Source of the DNA: Phycisphaerae bacterium
GTDB taxonomy: Bacteria > Planctomycetota > Phycisphaerae > UBA1845 > UTPLA1
Length of the DNA: 17,747 nucleotides
Reading direction: 5' to 3'
Assembly: GCA_016935885.1 (NCBI GenBank)
Contig: JAFGQA010000043.1
Coordinates: forward strand, 1-17,747
In this document: one piece after another, positions 6,470 through 13,169 of the stretch
Layout of the letters: each line of letters starts with the position of its first letter
Numbering within the stretch: the first letter of the stretch is position 1
Made by a program: the position numbers and the translations under genes
The notes under the pieces: model-generated
Told to the model about the DNA's origin: nothing
The model's input: only the letters and a program-made list of their open reading frames with translations
Database searches by the model: none

Positions 6470-6594
6470 CCCAAACGCCGCGCGTCCGCCTGCGGCGGCG
6501 CGCAGCGGAGACTCACCTGCCCGGCCACGGGCAGGCACGCACCGAGCCAGCGCTCGGACACCGGCCACAAGCCGGCCGAGCACTGGCTCTCATT
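6470..6594. repeat. Cluster of hairpins downstream of the small basic gene
   Basis: CCTGCCCG/CGGGCAGG (6516-6535, loop GCCA) is followed by a larger nested structure. Arms at 6544-6557 and 6576-6589 pair at 13 of 14 positions, and between them is CCGGC CACAA GCCGG (6561-6575). The left arm can alternatively fold on itself (CCGAGC/GCTCGG, 6542-6557). A further GC-rich dyad lies at about 6480-6503. There is no T-run, so this is a repeat cluster rather than a textbook terminator. It ends 5 bp before the miniature element at 6595. Confidence 0.7.
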
Positions 6595-6726
6595 CTAGTA
6601 CCGCGTTTCACAAGAAACACGACTACGGCTGCTGGACCGAGAATCCCTTCTCGGTCCTGAAGCCGGTGCCGAGAAAGGATCCTCGGCAGAGCGTACAGTC
6701 GTTCTATTGGTGAAACGCCGTACTAG
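6595..6726. mobile_element. Miniature inverted-repeat element (132 bp)
   Basis: The ends CTAGTACCGCGTTTCAC (6595-6611) and GTGAAACGCCGTACTAG (6710-6726) are inverted repeats with one mismatch; extended to 19 bp, 17 positions match. Both ends terminate in CTAG. The interior codes for nothing and holds two hairpins of the CCGAGAAGGGATTCTCGG family: GGACCGAGAA/TTCTCGGTCC (6634-6657) and TGCCGAG/CTCGGCA (6667-6688). Terminal CTAG or TA would suit an IS630/Tc1-type mobiliser, but that is inference and no transposase is in the window. Confidence 0.75.
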
Positions 6727-6943
6727 GTCCTGCCTCACAACCCGATTCTGAGAGATCGCTCGAGCACAGTAGCTCAAACAGACCGATTCGCCTTCGAGAT
6801 TCGAGATGATCCCAGAAGGCCCCGGTGTCAGCCTGTGCGACCTTTCGCAGATCGAAGGCCACCGGACGTGTCACCCAGAATCGGCTGCCACCGCGAAGTA
6901 TCACGGACCCTTGAGACTGCCTCCGCGGCTGGTCACGGCCGCG
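6727..6943. other. Intergenic stretch with a dispersed repeat and a hairpin after pyrG
   Basis: CGATTCGCCTTCGAGATT (6784-6801) is the second copy of the repeat at 998-1015. CGCGGC (6924-6929) and GCCGCG (6938-6943) form a 6-bp hairpin directly after the pyrG stop codon on the - strand. Without a U-tract it is only a weak terminator candidate. No gene is seen. Confidence 0.4.
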
Positions 6944-8824
6944 TTACCTTGAGGGTTGTGTCGGCCCCGGTTTGCCGCCGCGTTTGCGCTCGATAGCGGC
7001 CTTGACCAGGCCGAGGAAGAACGGATCGGGCCGCAACGGTCGGCTCGTCAATTCTGGATGGGCCTGTGTGGCGATGAAGTAGGGATGGACTTCAGCCGGC
7101 AACTCCAAGACCTGCATGATCGGAGAGCCCGGCGCGCGGCCGCTGAAGACCAGGCCGGCTGCGTCGAGCCGCTCGACGCAACGCGGGTCCACTTCGTAAC
7201 GGTGCCGGAAGCGTAGGCGGATCTCGCTGGCGTTGTTGCACAACCGCGCGGCAAGCGAGCCGGGCTTTAGCACGACGTCATGCCCGCCCAGGCGCATGTT
7301 GCCGCCGAGGCCTTCGATCTGCTTCTGTTCGGGCAGAATGTCGATGACCGGGTGCTGGCACTCGGCGTCGATCTCCGTGGAATTCGCGCCGACCAAGCCG
7401 CAGACATCTCGGGCGTATTCGATGACCGCCATTTGGAAGCCGAGGCATAGGCCGAGATAGGGCAGGCCGGTCGTGCGGGCGTGCCTGATGCACGCGATCT
7501 TGCCTTCCGTGCCGCGGACGCCGAACCCGCCGGGCACGATGAGGCCGTGCAGGTGGGCCATCCTGTCGGCGGCATCGAAGCCGGCGTGTGCATTTGACGA
7601 TTCCTGATTGGCAGACGCACCTCCCGGCCAAGGCCGGGGGCTCCTGGATCGAGGGTCCTTGGGTGGGGCGTTCGTGGCTCGGCGACTGCCATTCTGGATG
7701 GGCTCGTTGGATTCGAGATCGCCGGTCTCGATCCAGTCGATCTCGACGCGAACGCCGCACTTGGTTCCGCTGTGCTCGAGGGCCTTGATGATCGAGGCGT
7801 AACTGTCCCGGACGGACGTATACTTGCCTGCGATGCCGATCGCGATGGTTTCCTGGGTGCTGCGCAGGACGGCCAGGTAGTCGTCCCAGACTTGCCTGGC
7901 TTGGACGTCGCGCTCCGGATGGACGCGATCGCTAATGTTCAGGATGTCGAGGACGGCGACATCAAGGCCGGCGTTGCGGACCATCTCCGGGATGACGTAG
8001 ATCGACTCGCAGTCGTGCATGCTGAAGACGCGCTCGAACGGCACGTTGGAGTAGAGGGCGACCTTCTCTCGCACCTTGTTCGTGATTGGGTGCTCAGCGC
8101 GGCAGGCGATGATGTGTGGTTGCACGCCAGACTCGATCAACTGCTTGATGCCGAGCTGGGCCGCCTTGGACTTCTGTTCGCCAAGGGCGGCAGGCTCCAG
8201 GATGTACGTCAGGGCCACGAAGCAAGCGCTGCCCGACCCTTCCTCGAATGCCAACTGCCGCAGGGCCTCGATGTAGTAGGCGTTTTCCACGTCGCCGACG
8301 GTGCCGCCGATCTCGACAAAGACCACGTCGGCGTTTGAAGCCACGGCCAACTCGCGGAGCTTGGCCTTCACCTCGCCGGTGACGTGCGGGATCATCTGGA
8401 CGTCACGACCCAGGTAGCCGCCGCGCCGCTCCTTTTCCAGCACCGCGGTGAAGATCTGCCCGCTCGTGGCGAAATTCAGGCGTGTCAAGTCCTGGTCGAG
8501 CATCCGCTCGTAGGTGCCCAGATCCATGTCGCATTCCATGCCGTCGTCGAGGACGAAGACCTCGCCGTGGCGGTACGGATTCAGCGTGCCGGAATCGAGG
8601 TTCAGATAGCCTTCCAGCTTGATCGGTGCGACGGTGATGCCTTTGTCCTTGAGGATCTTGGCCAGGCTGCTGGCGAAGATGCCTTTGCCCAGGCCGGACA
8701 TGACGGTGCCGAAGACGCCGACGTACTTGGTCCTGCCCGGCCTGTAACCCGGCGGCACCGGCGTATAGAACTCGGTCTCGTTGGAGACGTTGGCGATGGA
8801 CGAAAGGAGGTCGTGCGAGGTCAT
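6944..8824 (-). CDS. pyrG: CTP synthase with N-terminal extension and in-frame insertion
   Basis: It aminates UTP to CTP using ATP and glutamine-derived ammonia. The ATG at 8824 with AGGAG 6 nt upstream gives 626 aa, against about 545 for the family. The synthetase domain has the P-loop GTVMSGLGKG (39-48) and EIGGTVGD (171-178). The glutaminase domain has LCLGFQ (459-464, nucleophile Cys460), RHRYEV (540-545) and HPE (589-591), so the catalytic parts are present. The synthetase half is divergent: KLEGYLNLDSGTLNP and GTVMSGLGKG differ from the usual PYLNVDPGTMNP and GGVVSxLGKG. About 35 residues precede the first core strand. Near residues 372-413, between GDLE and the LIVPGGFG strand, about 42 extra residues (7586-7711) rich in Arg, Ser, Pro and Ala are inserted in frame. 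murQ lies 107 bp upstream on the same strand. Confidence 0.95.
   Translation of the reverse strand: MTSHDLLSSIANVSNETEFYTPVPPGYRPGRTKYVGVFGTVMSGLGKGIFASSLAKILKDKGITVAPIKLEGYLNLDSGTLNPYRHGEVFVLDDGMECDMDLGTYERMLDQDLTRLNFATSGQIFTAVLEKERRGGYLGRDVQMIPHVTGEVKAKLRELAVASNADVVFVEIGGTVGDVENAYYIEALRQLAFEEGSGSACFVALTYILEPAALGEQKSKAAQLGIKQLIESGVQPHIIACRAEHPITNKVREKVALYSNVPFERVFSMHDCESIYVIPEMVRNAGLDVAVLDILNISDRVHPERDVQARQVWDDYLAVLRSTQETIAIGIAGKYTSVRDSYASIIKALEHSGTKCGVRVEIDWIETGDLESNEPIQNGSRRATNAPPKDPRSRSPRPWPGGASANQESSNAHAGFDAADRMAHLHGLIVPGGFGVRGTEGKIACIRHARTTGLPYLGLCLGFQMAVIEYARDVCGLVGANSTEIDAECQHPVIDILPEQKQIEGLGGNMRLGGHDVVLKPGSLAARLCNNASEIRLRFRHRYEVDPRCVERLDAAGLVFSGRAPGSPIMQVLELPAEVHPYFIATQAHPELTSRPLRPDPFFLGLVKAAIERKRGGKPGPTQPSR
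7586..7711 (-). repeat. Repeat-derived in-frame insertion inside pyrG
   Basis: On the + strand the insert carries CTCCCGGCC AA GGCCGGGGG (7621-7640), a GC hairpin with one wobble pair. Beside it is a degenerate 8-bp-period tract, CCTGGATC GAGGGTCC TTGGGTGG (7643-7666). The same octamer family (GAGGGTCC, GTGGGTTC and similar) lies at 10037-10076 and 11455-11486 outside genes. The frame is kept on both sides, and the encoded residues are low-complexity with no counterpart in the usual enzyme. The boundaries are approximate, set by where the family consensus stops and resumes. Confidence 0.7.
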
Positions 8825-8931
8825 GGCTGGCTCCTGGACGCGTGGGGGGGAAGGGACGGATTGATCGAGGGGGGACTTATCGCCGGTCTGAAGCTTATCG
8901 GGCCGGTCATCGGCCGATTGTAACCGGCGCG

Positions 8932-9930
8932 TCAAGGCTTGGCGAGATTCGCCAACCCGGCGGAGCGCAGGGCGTCGCGGACACGGCCGGCGTGGTGGTT
9001 GAGCAGGGCCTGAGCGTCGGTCCTGGAGAGATCAAGCAGGTGCATGACGATCGCCGTCTTGGCCTGGCCTCGTGCGGCGTGCAGCAGGCGCTCGGCCCGG
9101 CGATACGACAGGCCGGTGGCGGCGGCAACGACGCGCGTGGCGCGGTCGACGAGTTTCCGACAGGCGTAGGTATTCAGGTCCACCATGAGGTTGCCGTAGG
9201 TCTTGCCGATCTGGACCATGCTGAGCGTGGTGATCGTGTTCAACACGAGCTTGGTGGCGGTGCCGGCCTTGAGCCGCGTGGAGCCGGAGAGGACCTCGGG
9301 GCCCGTCAGGACGCGGATGTCGATGTCGCATCGGGCCTTGACCTGGGACTTGGGGACGCAGGCGAGGAAGACCGTGGCGGCGCGGCGCCTGCGGGCCTCG
9401 GCGAGGGCGGCGTGGACGTAGGGCGTGGTGCCGCCGCTGGCGATGCCCATGACGACGTCATGGGGTCCCACATCGAGTTTCGCCAAGGCCTTCGCGGCGG
9501 CGGCGGGATCATCCTCGGCGCCCTCGACGCTGCGCCACAAGGCCTTCTTGCCACCGGCAATCACGCCACAAACCATGTCCGGATTAGAGCGAAAGGTCGG
9601 CGGGCATTCCGCCGCGTCAAGGACGCCCAACCGGCCGCTCGTGCCGGCGCCGATGTAGATCAACCGCCCGCCCCGTTGCCACGCAGATGACACCAGACGG
9701 ATCGTCCGCAAGATGGGGCGTTTGGCCTTGGCCACCGCGGAGGGGATGGCAGCATCCTCGGCGTTGACGAGATCGAAGGCGTCGCTGATGGACAGCGCAT
9801 CCAAATCGCGCGATCGGAGATTATGCTGCTCGGTGAGCAGATGACCGCGGCCACTCAACGTTGGGCGCTTGCGAGCGCTCGGCTTCGACCGCTTACGCAT
9901 CCTCTGTGGGGTGTCTTCTTCTTCAACCAT
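8932..9930 (-). CDS. murQ: N-acetylmuramic acid 6-phosphate etherase
   Basis: It cleaves the lactyl ether of MurNAc-6-phosphate, giving GlcNAc-6-phosphate and D-lactate, the step after AnmK in cell-wall sugar recycling. A sugar isomerase (SIS) domain is evident, with LLTEQHN near residue 31, GAGTSGRL (about 94-101) and AECPPTF. The two catalytic glutamates known from E. coli MurQ (Glu83 and Glu114) correspond to Glu108 in AECPP and Glu139 in VEGAED, so activity is expected. TGPEVLSGSTRLKAGTATK is the other family block. The start is uncertain. ATG 9930 (332 aa) lacks a ribosome site, ATG 9900 (322 aa) has AGAGG directly against it, and a TTG exists at 10023. The basic tail before the core is unusual. 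It follows anmK on the - strand; pyrG comes next. Confidence 0.94.
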   Translation of the reverse strand: MVEEEDTPQRMRKRSKPSARKRPTLSGRGHLLTEQHNLRSRDLDALSISDAFDLVNAEDAAIPSAVAKAKRPILRTIRLVSSAWQRGGRLIYIGAGTSGRLGVLDAAECPPTFRSNPDMVCGVIAGGKKALWRSVEGAEDDPAAAAKALAKLDVGPHDVVMGIASGGTTPYVHAALAEARRRRAATVFLACVPKSQVKARCDIDIRVLTGPEVLSGSTRLKAGTATKLVLNTITTLSMVQIGKTYGNLMVDLNTYACRKLVDRATRVVAAATGLSYRRAERLLHAARGQAKTAIVMHLLDLSRTDAQALLNHHAGRVRDALRSAGLANLAKP

Positions 9931-10036
9931 GTGCGACAACCATTTGCCGGTCCGCCAAACGGCAAGCCCCGCTCTCGCGGCTGGAGTTCTCTCGTTGCAC
10001 GGTGCCGCTGGCCGCTCTACCAATTGGCAGAAGCCT

Positions 10037-10076
10037 GAATCCCTGAACCCTTGGACCCTTCAATCCTCGACCCCCA
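10037..10076. repeat. Degenerate 8-bp-period repeat between anmK and murQ
   Basis: Five octamers can be read in register on the + strand: GAATCCCT, GAACCCTT, GGACCCTT, CAATCCTC and GACCCCCA. Their reverse complements match the octamers at 11455-11486 and inside pyrG at 7643-7666. The tract lies in the short gap between the anmK stop and the murQ start region, so it will be in the transcript if the genes are co-transcribed. Confidence 0.75.
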
Positions 10077-10082
10077 CCTTAA

Positions 10083-11447
10083 TCATTTGCGCGGCTCCGG
10101 ATCGCAGATCTGACCGAGGACGACGCGGCGTCTGGCGCCGGTGACCTTCGGCAAGTTGGCCGGCACACCGTCCACGCAGGCTGCGGCGAGCATGGCGAAT
10201 GAGACTGGCTCCTTGGCTTGGAGCGGGATGCCGTGGTCCACAACCGTGCGGAACTCCACATCGTCGAATGCGATGTTCAGGTGGGCGCGGAGAAGACGAA
10301 CCAGCGTTTGATTCTTCGCGCCGCCGCCGCACAGGATGACCTCCGTCAAGTCGGGTGCCCCGTTGTGTGTCGCCGGCAGGAACATCCAATAGGAAATCGC
10401 GATATCCATGGCCGCGCAGTGCGTGGCGGTCGCGATCCAATCGTCCGCTGGAATCCTGCGCCTGGCGTGCCGGCGAAGCAAGGACTGGACCCACGGCTCG
10501 CCATACCGCTCCCGGCCGCAGCTCTTCGGCGGCAAGGTGGTCAGGAATTCGTCGTCGGACATATCCCTGACAAGATCATCACGCGGCTTACCCTTTGCGG
10601 CGCGCCTGCCGGCCTGGTCGAAGTGCTTGCGGCCGGCGCTGAAGTGCCGGACCAGGGCATCGATGACCATATTGCCCGGGCCTGTGTCGAAGGCGATGAC
10701 ATCGTCGGGACAGCCGCCGGCGGGGAGCCAGGTCAGGTTCGCGATGCCGCCGAGGTTCTGAACGACACGGCTACGCTTGGGATGGTGGAACAGCACATAA
10801 TCAGTCCACGGGACCAGGGGTGCTCCCTGGCCGCCAACAGCCACGTCTGCCTGGCGGAAGTGGGATACGACCGGCGTTCGCAGCCGCGTGGCGATCGTTG
10901 CGGGATCGCCTATCTGCATCGTGCCTATCTGCATCGTGCCTATCTGCGTCGCACTGTTTGGGAGGCTTCGAGCGCGACCGGATCGCCCTGTGGCGCTGCC
11001 GTCTCGGCGGCGGCGACACGGACGAGATGCCTGTGCCGCTGACGTTCTGGATCGCGCCTTTGCGCCGTGGGCGTTGCGGACTGGGTTTGGCGCGGTCCCG
11101 CTGCGAAGGATGCTGCCTGGCGGGATGTGACACACGGTCTGGCCGTGCGATCCGATCAGATCGACGCGCCGGAGCCCCAGCTTCCTGACGATCGCCTGCG
11201 CGGTGCGGGCGAAGGCCCGACCGATGTCGGTCTCGAGCCCGCAAAGCTCCTCGGTGCGCGTCTCAGCGGGCGCCATGACGGCGAAGATGCGCCGTTGCAG
11301 TTCAACCGGATACGCGAGATGGGCGTGCCCAAGCACCCTTACACGCATTTTCAGACCTCGCCCGGCGATCTCGCAAGCGACGGCGTCCACGCCGTCGGCG
11401 CTGGTGCCGCTGTTGAGTCCCAAGACGATCCTGCCTCTTCGTACCAT
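10083..11447 (-). CDS. anmK: Anhydro-N-acetylmuramic acid kinase with large in-frame insertion
   Basis: It opens the 1,6-anhydro ring of anhydroMurNAc and phosphorylates it with ATP to MurNAc-6-phosphate, feeding MurQ. Using ATG 11447 it is 454 aa, against about 370 for the family. Core motifs are GLNSGTSADGVD (10-21, phosphate binding), SHGQTVCHIPPG (100-111), GGQGAPLVP (205-213), FDTGPGN (253-259, with the catalytic Asp) and CGGGAKN (about 373-379). Between HIPPG and QIGDPATIA, where the E. coli enzyme has only a few residues, some 60 residues rich in Arg, Ala and Ser are inserted (about 10918-11114). The segment equivalent to E. coli VVGDFRRRD reads VVSHFRQAD, so its first Asp is His. No good ribosome site precedes the ATG; an octamer repeat abuts it. 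It heads the anmK-murQ-pyrG run. Confidence 0.94.
   Translation of the reverse strand: MVRRGRIVLGLNSGTSADGVDAVACEIAGRGLKMRVRVLGHAHLAYPVELQRRIFAVMAPAETRTEELCGLETDIGRAFARTAQAIVRKLGLRRVDLIGSHGQTVCHIPPGSILRSGTAPNPVRNAHGAKARSRTSAAQASRPCRRRRDGSATGRSGRARSLPNSATQIGTMQIGTMQIGDPATIATRLRTPVVSHFRQADVAVGGQGAPLVPWTDYVLFHHPKRSRVVQNLGGIANLTWLPAGGCPDDVIAFDTGPGNMVIDALVRHFSAGRKHFDQAGRRAAKGKPRDDLVRDMSDDEFLTTLPPKSCGRERYGEPWVQSLLRRHARRRIPADDWIATATHCAAMDIAISYWMFLPATHNGAPDLTEVILCGGGAKNQTLVRLLRAHLNIAFDDVEFRTVVDHGIPLQAKEPVSFAMLAAACVDGVPANLPKVTGARRRVVLGQICDPEPRK
10909..10953 (-). repeat. Three 15-bp direct repeats encoding QIGTM-type units in anmK
   Basis: CCTATCTGCATCGTG occurs twice exactly (10909-10923 and 10924-10938) and a third time with changes (10939-10953). 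On the - strand it encodes QIG, QIGTM and QIGTM. The copy nearest the conserved QIGDPATIA is the native family motif, so the extra units are tandem duplications of it at the edge of the insertion. Slippage or a side effect of the insertion would both explain this. Confidence 0.9.
10992..11039 (-). repeat. Second copy of the 83-130 palindromic repeat, inside anmK
   Basis: Aligned without gaps to 83-130 on the + strand, 37 of 48 bases match, and ten of the eleven differences are transitions. Shared blocks include GCCGTC, CGGCGG and GCCTGTGCC. It lies wholly within the extra segment of anmK and is read through in frame on the - strand as part of the Arg/Ala-rich insert. This shows that the insertion is at least partly a member of a dispersed repeat family, not an expanded native loop. 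Confidence 0.8.
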
Positions 11448-11734
11448 GTTGTCTGGGGGTCCGTGGGTTCGAGGGTCCGAGTGTTCGCCGTTTGGCCAGT
11501 TGGGTATTGTTTCGGACGGTCTCGTGGTTTGCAAACGGCTGCCGGCCGTGGAAGCGATGGCCGCCGATCAGGGCTGGGTCGGCGATTCGTCCCGGACGTT
11601 GCCCCGCGCCCTCGATCTTAATGCTGGTATTCAGGGGGCATTTCAAGCCCGCCATCGGGTGTTCCGATGAGATAGACGACTTGGCGGTTCGCACGATGCG
11701 GAGCGGCGGGTCCGGGAATACGGGGGGGGCCGCG
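11448..11734. other. Divergent intergenic region between anmK and the HD-GYP gene
   Basis: About 287 bp separates the two start codons if ATG 11447 and ATG 11735 are right. An octamer tract occupies 11455-11486: GGGGGTCC, GTGGGTTC, GAGGGTCC, GAGTGTTC. Neither strand shows a clear -35/-10 pair. An in-frame upstream extension of the HD-GYP frame to 11492 and of the anmK frame to 11534 exists, but neither extension has family similarity. Confidence 0.6.
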
Positions 11735-12556
11735 ATGAACCGTCGGGATGCTTGGCATCTGCTCTCGTCCGATCGGGACGATCGGGCGGGCGGTCACCGC
11801 GCGCGACGCCGCGTCGTTGGCGCCGCCTACAAGTCCTACCTCCGGGACCTGAAGACGGAGCTTCCACACACGACGACAGGCGATCGCCCGGCCTCGTCAC
11901 GGGAGATCGCGCGTCTGCACCGTCGGCTGATTCATGCTCAGATCGACACGATCATGACGCTGGTGGCGGCCGTCGAGGCGAAGGACCCTTACACGCAGCA
12001 GCATTCCGTGCACGTGCCGCGGTACGCGGAGTGTTTCGCGCAGGAGTTGCACTTGTCAACTCGCGAAATGGAGGTCATCAAGACGGCCGCGCTGCTGCAC
12101 GACATCGGGAAGATCGGTGTCCCGGACGCCATACTGACCAAACCGGGGCCGTTGACCACCGAGGAGTTTGCCGTTGTCAAGCGTCATCCCGCAACGGGTG
12201 CCGCGATCCTCCGGTCCGCGACGAGCCTCCGGCGCGAATTGCCGCTCGTCCTGCACCACCACGAGTGGTACGACGGCAGCGGCTACCCGAACGGATTGAA
12301 GGGCAGCGGAATCCCGTTTGGCGCGCGTATCCTGCACGCCGCCGATGCCATCGACGCCATGCTGTATCCACGCAGCTACAAGCAGGGCTACGAGATCGCC
12401 AAGGTGGTCTCGGAACTGGAGCAAGGCCGGGAGAAGCAGTTCGACCCCGTCGTGGCGGACGTGGCCATCCAATGGTTGGCGAGTCACCCGGAGCAACTGA
12501 CCACCGACACCGAAAGGGCTGGCCACTGCCATCATCGTCCTCAGAGCCTATCCTGA
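11735..12556 (+). CDS. Stand-alone HD-GYP domain protein (putative c-di-GMP phosphodiesterase)
   Basis: HD-GYP proteins hydrolyse cyclic di-GMP (some cGAMP) with a two- or three-metal centre. From ATG 11735 the protein is 273 aa. The metal-binding pattern is present: QHSVHVPRYA (His89), LLHDIGKIGVPD (HD at 121-122), KRHP (about 149-152), HHHEWYDGSGYP (173-184) and ADAIDAM (about 203-209). The GYP triad is intact, which favours real phosphodiesterase activity. There is no receiver, PAS or membrane domain, only about 60 basic N-terminal residues, so input must come from a partner or it acts constitutively. The start is uncertain: a G-run at 11719-11728 is a weak ribosome site and ATG 11696 is an alternative. 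No cognate diguanylate cyclase is in the window. Confidence 0.92.
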   Translation: MNRRDAWHLLSSDRDDRAGGHRARRRVVGAAYKSYLRDLKTELPHTTTGDRPASSREIARLHRRLIHAQIDTIMTLVAAVEAKDPYTQQHSVHVPRYAECFAQELHLSTREMEVIKTAALLHDIGKIGVPDAILTKPGPLTTEEFAVVKRHPATGAAILRSATSLRRELPLVLHHHEWYDGSGYPNGLKGSGIPFGARILHAADAIDAMLYPRSYKQGYEIAKVVSELEQGREKQFDPVVADVAIQWLASHPEQLTTDTERAGHCHHRPQSLS

Positions 12557-12600
12557 AGCTGTTGCAGCAACGCCGGAGCCGGTGCTTCATCACGGGCCAG

Positions 12601-12765
12601 GTAGCTGTCTAGCGCCCAAACGGCGTGGCGTGGGTGAGGAACGACACCTCCCACGGGGGCGGGTCGTCCAGCACCCGTGAGGGCAGGCTGGAATGGAGGC
12701 CCACTGGTGGGCTCCGCCGCCGCTGGCGGGCTCCGCTCACCCATGCCACGCCGCCAAACACGTAC
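12601..12765. mobile_element. Miniature inverted-repeat element, copy B (165 bp)
   Basis: Its reverse complement aligns with both ends of copy A (1048-1372), so the two copies lie in opposite orientations. Internal inverted arms at 12621-12637 and 12737-12753 match at 16 of 17 positions (CGGCGTGGCGTGGGTGA on the left). The outer ends GTAGCTGTCTAGCG and CCAAACACGTAC resemble those of copy A but are more diverged. It lacks the CGAGAAGGGATTCTCG hairpin array of copy A. No gene is inside. It begins 44 bp after the HD-GYP stop. Confidence 0.72.
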
Positions 12766-13169
12766 CGGGCCAGAGGCCCGTGACAGGAAAGGCTTCGGGA
12801 CGGGCTCTTGGACCGCCGACGTGCATGTGCGATTCAACTGTTATCGGCCGTAGCGACACCCCTCACTGGCTCTTCTGCCGCACCTGACACCGCTTTCCGG
12901 ACGAATAGACCTTGACACAAAGATCGCCGCCCCATTAGGATTCGCATTATAGGTAGTGCGACTGGCTGAGGAAGCGAGCCGGTTTCTCCTTGACAGTTCT
13001 GCAGTGTTTTGGAGTGGGGGGAAAGGGTGTAACTTCCTATATTGGCCTCTACTATCACGCCTCAGCGCCCGCGGACGGCCGCACTATGGGTCTTCGAGAT
13101 TAGAAGGGTGTTTCTCGTTGTTGGGCTAACGCCGGACGTTCGTTCCCAGTGAAAAAGAGGAGGTAAGGT
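12766..13169 (+). promoter_or_regulatory. Long leader of the secreted repeat protein
   Basis: No gene is seen in about 400 bp. Two TTGACA hexamers (12912-12917 and 12990-12995) and a TATATT (13038-13043) are present but none pair at a standard 16-18 nt spacing, so the promoter is not settled. GAGGAGGT at 13157-13164, 5 nt before the ATG, is a very strong ribosome site. The long leader may carry regulation that cannot be read here. Confidence 0.4.

Noticed and set aside
8825..8935. TTG 8935 as the pyrG start, overlapping the murQ stop
   Set aside because: ATG 8824 has AGGAG 6 nt upstream, and the extra 37 residues are low-complexity with no family match.
10005..10032. tRNA gene fragment (AATTGGTAGAGCG on the - strand looks like a D arm)
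   Set aside because: No acceptor stem, anticodon arm or T arm can be formed around it.
6944..11447. pyrG and anmK as pseudogenes because of their foreign segments
   Set aside because: Both frames stay open across the inserts and all recognisable catalytic motifs are present on both sides.
12912..12995. Two TTGACA boxes as promoters for the secreted protein
   Set aside because: Neither has a TATAAT-like hexamer at 16-18 nt; kept only as a note in the leader entry.
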